A DNA stretch of 64,000 nt from Chitinophaga niabensis (lineage in GTDB: Bacteria; Bacteroidota; Bacteroidia; Chitinophagales; Chitinophagaceae). The notes under the pieces were generated by a model. That model saw nothing but the letters and a program-made list of their open reading frames with translations, was not told the origin of the DNA and ran no database searches. Of the stretch, positions 56,989 to 64,000 are shown in pieces. The stretch is taken from NCBI RefSeq assembly GCF_039545795.1, contig NZ_CP154260.1, forward strand, positions 1,183,001-1,247,000, given 5' to 3'. Position 1 is the first letter of the stretch. Each line of letters begins with the position of its first letter. A program made the position numbers and the translations under genes.

Positions 56989-58056
56989 ATGTGGTATAAT
57001 ACAAAAGCAACAGCGCTATTGGGGATTGATTATCCCATTTTGCAGGGGCCTTTCGGCGGCGGGCTTTCTTCCGTGGAGCTGGTAGCTACAGTATCAAATA
57101 TGGGCGGACTGGGAGGTTATGGCGCTTATACTTTGGAACCACAGGAGATCTATGAGATCAACAGGCAGATCAGGGCTGCAACTGATAAACCCTATAACAT
57201 CAACTTATGGGTATCGGATACTGATGCGGTGAATGGTACGGTTACAGATGAACAATTTAAACAGGCGCAGCAATTATTCAAACCATATTTTGAAGAAGCA
57301 GGCATACCCTTACCCGGTAAGCCCGCTTCTTTTGCTTCGCGTTTTGAAAACCAGTTGCAGGTGATCCTGGATATCCGTCCGAAGGTTTTCAGTTTTATGT
57401 TTGGAATGTTATCTGCTGATGTACTGGAGCAATGCCGCAAGCTGGGCATCATTACAGTAGGCGCTGCTACTACTTTGGAGGAAGCAGTAGCTTTGGATGC
57501 AAGTGGTGTTGATATGATCATTGCTTCCGGTTTTGAAGCAGGCGGGCACAGACCTTCTTTTCTGGCTTCGGCGGAAACTTCCGTCACAGGTACTTTTGTG
57601 TTGTTGCAGTTGATCAAAGAAAAAGTAAAAGTACCGGTTATTGCAGCAGGGGGTATTGCCAATGGCCGTGGAATAGCGGCTGCTTTAACTTTAGGAGCAG
57701 ATGCTGCCCAGATCGGTACGGCCTTCCTGGCCTGTGATGAATCCAACGCCTTGCCTGTTCATAAACAGATGTTATTCTCCAAAGCGGCAGAACGTACGGT
57801 TTTATCCAGGGCATTTACCGGGAGGCTGGGCCGTGGTTTAAGCAACCGGATCTCTACGGAGCTATCAGGCAAGGAAAAACAATTCCTGCCTTTCCCTTTA
57901 CAGACTACTTTTATGTCGCCCTTGCGGAAGGCATTGATAGAGGAGGAGAAATTGAATATGGTGTTTTTCTGGGGAGGACAGATTGCGCCTCTGCTGAAGC
58001 ATACCAAAGCAAAGCAATTGATGGCATCGTTGATTGAAGAAACGGGGAAGTTTTAA
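56989..58056 (+). CDS. Nitronate monooxygenase family protein
   Basis: A 355-residue FMN TIM-barrel enzyme of the nitronate monooxygenase (2-nitropropane dioxygenase) family, which oxidises nitroalkane anions. Features: GIDYPILQGPFGGGLSSVELVATVSNMGGLGGYG, ITVGAATTLEEAVALDASGVDMIIASGFEAGGH (the FMN-binding/His motif) and VPVIAAGGIANGRGIAAALTLGADAAQIGTAFLACDES. I start at ATG 56989, not the GTG at 56971 that overlaps the previous gene. Last gene of the YceI operon. Confidence 0.9.
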   Translation: MWYNTKATALLGIDYPILQGPFGGGLSSVELVATVSNMGGLGGYGAYTLEPQEIYEINRQIRAATDKPYNINLWVSDTDAVNGTVTDEQFKQAQQLFKPYFEEAGIPLPGKPASFASRFENQLQVILDIRPKVFSFMFGMLSADVLEQCRKLGIITVGAATTLEEAVALDASGVDMIIASGFEAGGHRPSFLASAETSVTGTFVLLQLIKEKVKVPVIAAGGIANGRGIAAALTLGADAAQIGTAFLACDESNALPVHKQMLFSKAAERTVLSRAFTGRLGRGLSNRISTELSGKEKQFLPFPLQTTFMSPLRKALIEEEKLNMVFFWGGQIAPLLKHTKAKQLMASLIEETGKF

Positions 58057-58259
58057 GCTTCCGTTACCTGCTGAATATCACGGCTGCCGCCCGCTGGATC
58101 TCCCGCTTTGGCAGCGTAGAACATTTCCCGTATATCTGTACCCTTTCCCGCTTCGGGCTATGTCAGAATGCCGGTTTTGAGGGGTTTCGTTAAATTTAAA
58201 ATATTTTTCCCCTCCTTGTAAGTATTTTTATACCCCTTCACTGTCCTTTAAGGTGAAAT
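58057..58259. other. Spacer before the right-hand ECF gene, with a possible gene relic
   Basis: GC-rich left part and AT-rich right part. On the minus strand 58057-58160 reads as a 33-codon protein-like tail ending at a stop near 58057 (MFYAAKAGDPAGGSRDIQQV), preceded at once by a stop. It may be the remains of a deleted gene or chance. Confidence 0.25.
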
Positions 58260-58871
58260 ATGGCGGATAGCAACACTAATATCAGGGAGTTGCAACTACA
58301 AATTGCACGTTACGGTAATGAACAGGCCTTTTCCGGCTTGTTCAGGCTGTTGTATGACCGCCTGCTCCGGTTCTGCATGCAATACGTCTATTCCCGGGAA
58401 GCCGCGGAAGAAATTGTTTCCGATGTGTTCGTAAAGATCTGGAACCGGCGGAAGGAACTGATGACTATCTCCAACCTGGAAGTCTATCTTTTTGTGGCCG
58501 TTAAAAACCACTCCCTCAACTACCTGCAGCAATATTCCTCCCTGCGCATTACCCCCATCGATACGGGGCTTTCTCAACTGAGCGGGCCTGCTGATCCTGA
58601 AAAAGAAATGGAATGGAAGGAGATGCGCCTGCAGCTGGACCATGAAGTGAACAAACTGCCGGACCAATGCCGGAAGGTATTTAAGCTGATCAAAGAAGAA
58701 GGTTTTAAGTATAAAGATGTGGCAGTGATCCTGAACATCTCTTCCAGAACAGTGGAAACCCAGCTGTACCGTGCGGTACGGCGTTTAAATGAAGCGCTTT
58801 CTCCCTACCTCCCCACTAAAAAGAAACCGCCTTTATTGATCCTTATTTCCATCATCCCATTATTTTTTTAA
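58260..58871 (+). CDS. ECF RNA polymerase sigma factor (SusC-linked type)
   Basis: A 203-residue sigma-70 family factor. Region 2: FSGLFRLLYDRLLRFCMQYVYSREAAEEIVSDVFVKIWNRR; region 4: VNKLPDQCRKVFKLIKEEGFKYKDVAVILNISSRTVETQLYRAVRRL. It has a short hydrophobic C-terminal tail (PPLLILISIIPLFF), common in this sigma group and of unknown purpose. It is followed by FecR, SusC and SusD, a classical Bacteroidota trans-envelope signalling and glycan-uptake set. Confidence 0.93.
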   Translation: MADSNTNIRELQLQIARYGNEQAFSGLFRLLYDRLLRFCMQYVYSREAAEEIVSDVFVKIWNRRKELMTISNLEVYLFVAVKNHSLNYLQQYSSLRITPIDTGLSQLSGPADPEKEMEWKEMRLQLDHEVNKLPDQCRKVFKLIKEEGFKYKDVAVILNISSRTVETQLYRAVRRLNEALSPYLPTKKKPPLLILISIIPLFF

Positions 58872-58913
58872 AGCTTGTAAGTAGTTTTTGATTCCGGGCT
58901 GTCCTTATGCTAT

Positions 58914-59924
58914 ATGATAAACGAAGAACAATTCATCTCACTGGCTGCCAGGAAACTGGCAGGGCAAGCCACGGCAGCAGAATTGCAGGAGCTGGAAGAC
59001 CTTTTGCAACAGCATGAGGACCTGAAAGCGCGTTATATCCTATTACAACAATATTTTACGGAATCTACCTGGCAATCGGCTACGGATACAGAACAGGCCC
59101 TTCAACGTACCTGGGGGAAGATCAGTTTACAACAGGAGGAAGCCAAAAGTAACCGCTGGAAGTGGATCGGCGCTGCCGCAGCAGTTGTTGCCGGAGTCGC
59201 CATTGCTGCTGTATTCCTTTGGCCGGTACGTACGGAGGAAGTGAAACTGGCAGTATTGAAAGATACGGCGCAATGGCTCAACCGCCAGAATGGAAAAGGC
59301 ACCAGGGCGGTGATAGAACTGGGAGATGGCAGCAAGATCTGGCTGAATGCGGATAGCCGCATCTCTTATCCTGAAGTATTCGGTAAACACAGCAGGGAAG
59401 TATACCTGAACGGGGAAGCATTCTTTAAGGTAACAGGTAATCCTGACCGGCCGTTTATTGTACATCTGAACAATGGTATGGTGAAAGTACTGGGTACTTC
59501 ATTCAACATACGTGCTTATGATAATGAACCTGTGCAAACTTCTGTGAGCACAGGTAAGGTGGCCTTTATTCCCCGGTACGAAAACCAGCAGGGCAGCCCT
59601 GATACTTTTTACATCACACCGGATGAAAAGGTGATCTACAAACCCACTACACATAACATCGTAAAAGAAACCACGTCAGGAGAAGATGACAGGGCCTGGA
59701 CGGAAGGAAGGCTTGTTTTCAGGGATGTTTCCCTGGAAGACATCTGCCTTGAATTAGAAAGGACATTTGGCAAAAAAATCGAGTTTCAATCAGATAAAGT
59801 ACGGCTGTACCGGATGACCGGATCATTTCAGAACAACAACTTACAGGAAATACTGTATTACCTGACTAAATCAAAATCTTTTTCATATTCCATTACTGAC
59901 AGCACCCTGCTGATCGGTGAGTAA
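58914..59924 (+). CDS. FecR family anti-sigma factor
   Basis: A 336-residue inner-membrane regulator: cytoplasmic helical N-terminus (about 1-80), membrane helix near 84-105 (WIGAAAAVVAGVAIAAVFLW), FecR domain (about 120-215, GKGTRAVIELGDGSKIWLNADS) and C-terminal DUF4974 (about 250-335, FRDVSLEDICLELERTFGKKIEF). It sequesters the ECF sigma until the SusC STN domain signals. It is 42 bases from the sigma gene and 27 from susC. Confidence 0.95.
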   Translation: MINEEQFISLAARKLAGQATAAELQELEDLLQQHEDLKARYILLQQYFTESTWQSATDTEQALQRTWGKISLQQEEAKSNRWKWIGAAAAVVAGVAIAAVFLWPVRTEEVKLAVLKDTAQWLNRQNGKGTRAVIELGDGSKIWLNADSRISYPEVFGKHSREVYLNGEAFFKVTGNPDRPFIVHLNNGMVKVLGTSFNIRAYDNEPVQTSVSTGKVAFIPRYENQQGSPDTFYITPDEKVIYKPTTHNIVKETTSGEDDRAWTEGRLVFRDVSLEDICLELERTFGKKIEFQSDKVRLYRMTGSFQNNNLQEILYYLTKSKSFSYSITDSTLLIGE

Positions 59925-59951
59925 AAACTGAGATTCAAATTCGCTAACGTT

Positions 59952-62900
59952 ATGAAAGAAAGAACGCTACAATTGATGGCGCCTTTCCGTTCGTTGTTCC
60001 TGCCGCTGATTGGCTGCTTAGCCTTTTTCAGCATGCTTGACCTGAAAGCGCAGCAATTATATGCTGCCAACAGGAGAGCTGTTTCCGTGGAACAACAGGC
60101 AAAGGACCCAAAAAAACCGCTTGAAAACCGCATCAGCTTGCAGGTGAAGAACCAGAAGCTGACGGATGTGCTGGAAAAGATCGAGCAGCAAACGCCTTAT
60201 GTGTTTGTGTATTCGAATGATGAGATCAGCGTTGCACAAAAGATCTCGCTCAATGTAAAAGACAAAAAGCTGGAAGAGATTCTGGAGATGATCTTTTCTC
60301 CCCTGGACATCCGCTTTGAACTGATCAATAACAAGATCATACTGAAACAGGGAAACGTATTCGCCGCCGTATTTTCACAGCAGGAGAACGTGACCATTAA
60401 TGGTCGGGTGGTAAGTGATAACGGTGAAGGCATCCCTGGAGTAAACGTTCGCCTGCAGAATGTTCCCAATGTGGGAACAGTTACCAATGAACAGGGTAAT
60501 TTCACTTTACAGATCCCGGCAAAGGAAGCCAACGGCACACTGCTTTTCACTTCCGTGGGCTTTACACCTGCTACGGTGGCTATTAACAGCCGCACCAACA
60601 TTACAGTGGTCATGAGCACGGATTCAAAAGAACTGGGTGAAGTGGTGATCACGGCATATGGTTCACAAAGGAAGAAACAGGTAACTGCTGCCATCAGCAC
60701 TATCTCTTCCAAAGACCTGGAAAGCAGGCCGGTGGCCAATATGTACCAGGCTTTGCAGGGAACGGCCCCTAACCTTATCCTGCAGCAGAGCACGGCAGAA
60801 CCGGGTGCTGCACTTACATTGAATATCCGTGGTGTGGGAAGTCTTACCGGCAACGGCCCCCTGATCATTATCGACGGGGTACAAACCGGCGGCGATGGTT
60901 TGCAGAACCTGAACCCCAATGATGTGGAAAGCATCTCTGTATTGAAAGATGCGGCTTCTTCCGCAATCTATGGTTCGCAGGCTGCCAATGGCGTGATCTA
61001 TGTAACCACCAAAAAAGGGAAACGGGATGATAAACCCGTGGTGCAATATAATGGGATGTATGGATGGCAGATCCCAACTGCTTTACCTGAGCAGGTGGAA
61101 GGATGGGAGTACATGACGCTGAAGAATGAAGCCCTGGTGAATTCCGGTAAAACCCCGCAATATACCCCAAGCCAGATCAAATACTGGAAGGACAGAGGGT
61201 CTGAACCCGCTTTCCTGAAAGAGATGCTCCGTAAGTTCACACCACAGCAGAATCATAGCCTTAGCTTAACAGGCGGCAGCAAAAATACCAGCTACCTGAT
61301 CTCGCTAGGATATGTGAACCAGGGCAATATGTTGCAGAACAAGTACCTGCCTTCTGATGCAGACCTGTTCTACAAACGGTATAATGCCCGCGCAAATATT
61401 TCTGTGGATGTAAGCAAGTATGTGAAAGTGGATGTGAATATTGCTTATGCGAAATCTTATTTCAACAAACAACAGGCAGATATCGGTTTCCTGATGCGGG
61501 ATGCGATGCGTACACCACGTATCTACCCCGTGAAGGATTCCCTGGGGAATTATGTAGTGCCGGCATTGAACAGCAACAACGTGATCGCGCAACTGGAAAA
61601 ACAGGGATACAACAGGAACGAAAGAGATAACCTGCTGGGCGGCCTGAATGTAATGATCACCCCTATAGAGCATTTCCGCATCAACCTGAACGCTTCCGGC
61701 AGTTATACGATCAACAACTTCGTGAACCGCCAGAATAAGTATGCTTATGCACCTTATTATACTACAGCAAACCCTCCACCGTATAACAGGCAGGAAGTAT
61801 CAGAATACAAGGACCTTACTACTAACGTGTACGCCACTGCTGAATATGAAAACACTTTTGGCGATCACTATGTGAAAGCACAAGTGGGCGCGAGAAGCGA
61901 TGCCATCAATCAGAATTATGGCTTTATGTCCAGAAGGTATGGAGGTACCAACCTGGATGACGACTGGACCATTGGCGGAGGATATATTCCCAAACCTGAT
62001 GGAACGCTGGATTATGCCACCATCGGGGAATACAATGGTATCACCAACCCTGAGCTGCATGCGTTGAACTCACTCTTCGGGAGGTTGAACTATGTTTATA
62101 AAGACAAGTACCTGGCTGAGTTCACCTGGCGGTATGATGGTTCTTCCAAACTGGCACCCGGCCATCGCTGGCAGTTCTTCCCCGCTTTCTCTCTGGGTTG
62201 GCGTTTAACAGAAGAAGCCTTCATGGAAGATTTCAGGAGCCGTTTCGGCAATGTGAAGCTCCGCTATTCCTGGGGCCAGGTGGGTAACTCCAATATCGGC
62301 GGATTCAATTACCTGGCGCGTGTGAACCTTAACCCGAATAAATATCCGTTCAATAATACGGCTAATCCGGGTGCTGATTTTACGGCGTATAATGAACAGC
62401 TGGAATGGGAGATATCTACCATGACCAACTATGGTGTGGATGTTGACCTGTTCCGTAATAAACTCTCGCTTTCTTTTGATTACTACGATAAACAAACCAC
62501 CGGCATCTATCTCACACAGGAAGTACCAGGTACTGCAGGTATCGGTTCCTCCTTGCAGAACGTAGGCAAGGTGCAGAACAAAGGCTGGGAAATAGCCCTT
62601 TCTTACCGCGGAAAAACTGGCCAGTTCAATCATACCGTGAGCGCCAACCTGGCGGATAACCTGAACAAGGTGATCACGTATGGCCCTGAATCCATCCGTG
62701 GCTCAGACTATACTTTCATTATCAGGGAAGGTTTCCCCATCGCTTCTTACTTCGGGTATAAATCAGATGGGCTCTATCAGAACCTGGACGATATCAAGAA
62801 CGCACCGAAAGTACCTTTCGCTTATAATCAGCAGGTGCAGCCGGGTGATATCAAATACATTGACCGGAATAAAGATGGTGTGATAGATGCGAACGACCGC

Positions 62901-63446
62901 TATGTTTTTGGCAATCCATTCCCGCGTTATACATTTGGTTTTACTTACAATGTTTCCTGGAAGAACTTTGATTTCACCATGTTCTGGCAGGGTGTAGGTA
63001 AACGTTCCCAGTTCCTTCGCGGAGATATTGTGGAAGCATTTCATAATAATGAAGACCATGCCTTCGTACAACATATCGATCGCTGGACGCCCACCAATCC
63101 GGGGGCTTCTTATCCCCGCCTGACCATTGGTACAGCCAATGCGAACAATTTTGCCTATTCTGATTACTGGATGTTTGATACCAAATATGCAAGGTTAAAG
63201 AACCTGCAACTGGGTTATACTTTGCCTAAATCCGTTACAGACAGGGTAAGGATGCAAAGCGTGCGGGTATATTTCACCAGCCAGAACCTGCTGACCATTA
63301 CACCCGGCCGTTTCCGCGAACTGGGGGTAGATCCGGAGTTCACGCAGTATGATGATAAACTCGGGTTTAATAATTATAACGCCATCGCAGGCCGTAACTA
63401 TCCAAATTCAGCCACGTTTGCTTTTGGGTTAGATATCAAATTCTGA
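59952..63446 (+). CDS. SusC/RagA family TonB-linked outer-membrane protein with STN domain
   Basis: Outer-membrane glycan importer and probable signal transducer. 1164 residues in order: N-terminal export signal (about 1-37), STN/secretin-type domain (about 62-130, LTDVLEKIEQQTPYVFVYSNDEI) that contacts FecR, CarboxypepD_reg-like domain (about 147-225, VTINGRVVSDNGEGIPGVNVRL), plug with the SusC hallmark VITAYGSQRKKQVTAAIS (about 233-340, with GTAPNLILQQ, IIIDGVQTGG and SVLKDAASSAIYGSQAANGVIYVTTKKG), then a 22-strand barrel ending ATFAFGLDIKF. The substrate is probably an oligosaccharide or peptide, not readable. SusD starts 14 bases later. Confidence 0.97.
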   Translation: MKERTLQLMAPFRSLFLPLIGCLAFFSMLDLKAQQLYAANRRAVSVEQQAKDPKKPLENRISLQVKNQKLTDVLEKIEQQTPYVFVYSNDEISVAQKISLNVKDKKLEEILEMIFSPLDIRFELINNKIILKQGNVFAAVFSQQENVTINGRVVSDNGEGIPGVNVRLQNVPNVGTVTNEQGNFTLQIPAKEANGTLLFTSVGFTPATVAINSRTNITVVMSTDSKELGEVVITAYGSQRKKQVTAAISTISSKDLESRPVANMYQALQGTAPNLILQQSTAEPGAALTLNIRGVGSLTGNGPLIIIDGVQTGGDGLQNLNPNDVESISVLKDAASSAIYGSQAANGVIYVTTKKGKRDDKPVVQYNGMYGWQIPTALPEQVEGWEYMTLKNEALVNSGKTPQYTPSQIKYWKDRGSEPAFLKEMLRKFTPQQNHSLSLTGGSKNTSYLISLGYVNQGNMLQNKYLPSDADLFYKRYNARANISVDVSKYVKVDVNIAYAKSYFNKQQADIGFLMRDAMRTPRIYPVKDSLGNYVVPALNSNNVIAQLEKQGYNRNERDNLLGGLNVMITPIEHFRINLNASGSYTINNFVNRQNKYAYAPYYTTANPPPYNRQEVSEYKDLTTNVYATAEYENTFGDHYVKAQVGARSDAINQNYGFMSRRYGGTNLDDDWTIGGGYIPKPDGTLDYATIGEYNGITNPELHALNSLFGRLNYVYKDKYLAEFTWRYDGSSKLAPGHRWQFFPAFSLGWRLTEEAFMEDFRSRFGNVKLRYSWGQVGNSNIGGFNYLARVNLNPNKYPFNNTANPGADFTAYNEQLEWEISTMTNYGVDVDLFRNKLSLSFDYYDKQTTGIYLTQEVPGTAGIGSSLQNVGKVQNKGWEIALSYRGKTGQFNHTVSANLADNLNKVITYGPESIRGSDYTFIIREGFPIASYFGYKSDGLYQNLDDIKNAPKVPFAYNQQVQPGDIKYIDRNKDGVIDANDRYVFGNPFPRYTFGFTYNVSWKNFDFTMFWQGVGKRSQFLRGDIVEAFHNNEDHAFVQHIDRWTPTNPGASYPRLTIGTANANNFAYSDYWMFDTKYARLKNLQLGYTLPKSVTDRVRMQSVRVYFTSQNLLTITPGRFRELGVDPEFTQYDDKLGFNNYNAIAGRNYPNSATFAFGLDIKF

Positions 63447-63460
63447 TAAACGAGTTAATT

Positions 63461-64000
63461 ATGAAAAGATCATTGCTAATAATATGCTGTATCACTGCCT
63501 TGTTCAGCTGCCGGAAACTGGAGCAGCCGAATACGCGTGAGTTCACAGAAGAAGCCTACTGGCGGGATGCGCAGGATGCACTGGACGCACTCACCAGTTG
63601 CTATGAGAACATGTCCAACGACTTTTACTATTTCGGTAACGAAGCGTTGAGTGATAACGGGTTTGTGGCCGGCGGAGGGTTTAATGGTGTATCCCTGGTG
63701 GCAGGTGGCAGTTATGACCCTGCCAATGCAAGGGTAAGGAGTGAATGGAGTTACCGTTATGCCTGTATCCGTAAATGCAACCTGGTGATATTGAATATCG
63801 ACAAGGTGCCTTCCATGGATGAAACACTCAAGAAACGGATCATTTCAGAAGCCCGTTTCATTCGTGCGTATTCTTATTTTGAAATGACCACCTGGTTTGG
63901 TGATGTACCTTTCTTCACCAACCTGATCTCTATTGATGAATCCAAAACCATCGCCCGTACACCAAAGGCTACGATCATCGCGTTCATCCTGAAAGAACTT
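63461..64000 (+). CDS. SusD/RagB family surface lipoprotein (3' end cut by window edge)
   Basis: Glycan-binding lipoprotein lid of the SusC importer. The visible 180 codons show a lipoprotein signal (LLIICCITALFSC, lipid on the Cys at about residue 17), the helical N-terminal SusD repeat (TEEAYWRDAQDALDALTSCYENM) and the signature SEARFIRAYSYFEMTTWFGDVPF followed by PKATIIAFILKEL. The gene continues beyond 64000. It is transcribed with susC. Confidence 0.97.
   Translation, partial: MKRSLLIICCITALFSCRKLEQPNTREFTEEAYWRDAQDALDALTSCYENMSNDFYYFGNEALSDNGFVAGGGFNGVSLVAGGSYDPANARVRSEWSYRYACIRKCNLVILNIDKVPSMDETLKKRIISEARFIRAYSYFEMTTWFGDVPFFTNLISIDESKTIARTPKATIIAFILKEL

Noticed and set aside
60197..60934. 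245-codon minus-strand frame opposite susC
   Set aside because: Antisense shadow of SusC; residues look like a complement of Gly/Thr/Val-rich sequence, and the true frame has clear domains.

Overview
The window looks like chromosome of a Bacteroidota member of the Chitinophagaceae, most likely Chitinophaga or a close relative. The reasons are the SusC/SusD, FecR and ECF-sigma sets, the Bacteroidota forms of GlmU-like protein, LptD/OstA, arginine decarboxylase and L31 type B, the extracytoplasmic DUF4097/DUF2807/DUF4249 proteins, and several candidate promoters of the Bacteroidota type (TTTG or TTG, about 18-22 bases, TANNTTTG). I see no phage, IS element, CRISPR array, rRNA or tRNA.

Layout. 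1-1420: minus-strand ECF sigma and FecR anti-sigma pair, cut by the left edge. 1580-2705: a gene-free array of a degenerate unit of about 55 bases, including a recent triplication of a 111-base double unit. 2725-10724: mostly housekeeping genes (LEA-type lipoprotein, WbqC, arginine decarboxylase, Hsp20, bacilliredoxin, Lgt, hemerythrin). 11034-17766: a TonB-receptor-like barrel, then an ECF sigma / anti-sigma / DUF4097 / DUF2807 run followed by a C1 protease. 17811-23243: two XRE repressors, acylphosphatase, 2H phosphoesterase, TpiA, GlmU-like, L31 and YajQ. 23376-26383: a BlaI / M56 (BlaR1-like) pair with a clear operator-promoter and a very unusual extracytoplasmic domain. 26400-34196: sterol-desaturase-like enzyme, a TonB receptor / DUF4249 / barrel operon, an HMA-like protein with a divergent AraC, and an NmrA oxidoreductase with its YwnA-type Rrf2 regulator. 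34307-47474: membrane pyrophosphatase, NAD(P)HX repair enzyme, NhaA, and an envelope cluster (OstA-like, MlaD, amidase-SPOR, divergent LptD). 48129-48437: an intergenic region with an 11-base helically phased repeat forming a long hairpin. 48438-58056: TPR, an Imm49-like protein, a barrel, and a cluster of small redox enzymes with HxlR and Crp regulators. 58260-64000: ECF sigma, FecR, SusC and the start of SusD.

How the parts work together. Three regulatory circuits can be read directly from DNA next to their regulators. BlaI has two TACGA/TCGTA palindromes laid over its own promoter. The Rrf2 protein has three 7-7-7 palindromes, one at its own promoter and two before the NmrA gene. The Crp-type regulator is followed by two TGTGA-N6-TCAC(A/G) boxes just before the YceI-tautomerase-SDR-NTF2-nitronate monooxygenase operon. 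At the right edge the SusC protein has an STN domain, so it probably signals through the adjacent FecR and sigma factor as well as importing a glycan with SusD.

The most unusual features are the phased 11-base array at 48251-48345, the 55-base array at 1580-2705, the M56 protein's roughly 500-residue repeat-rich tail, and the legible operator sets. Functions are assigned from recognised sequence motifs only; no database search was possible.
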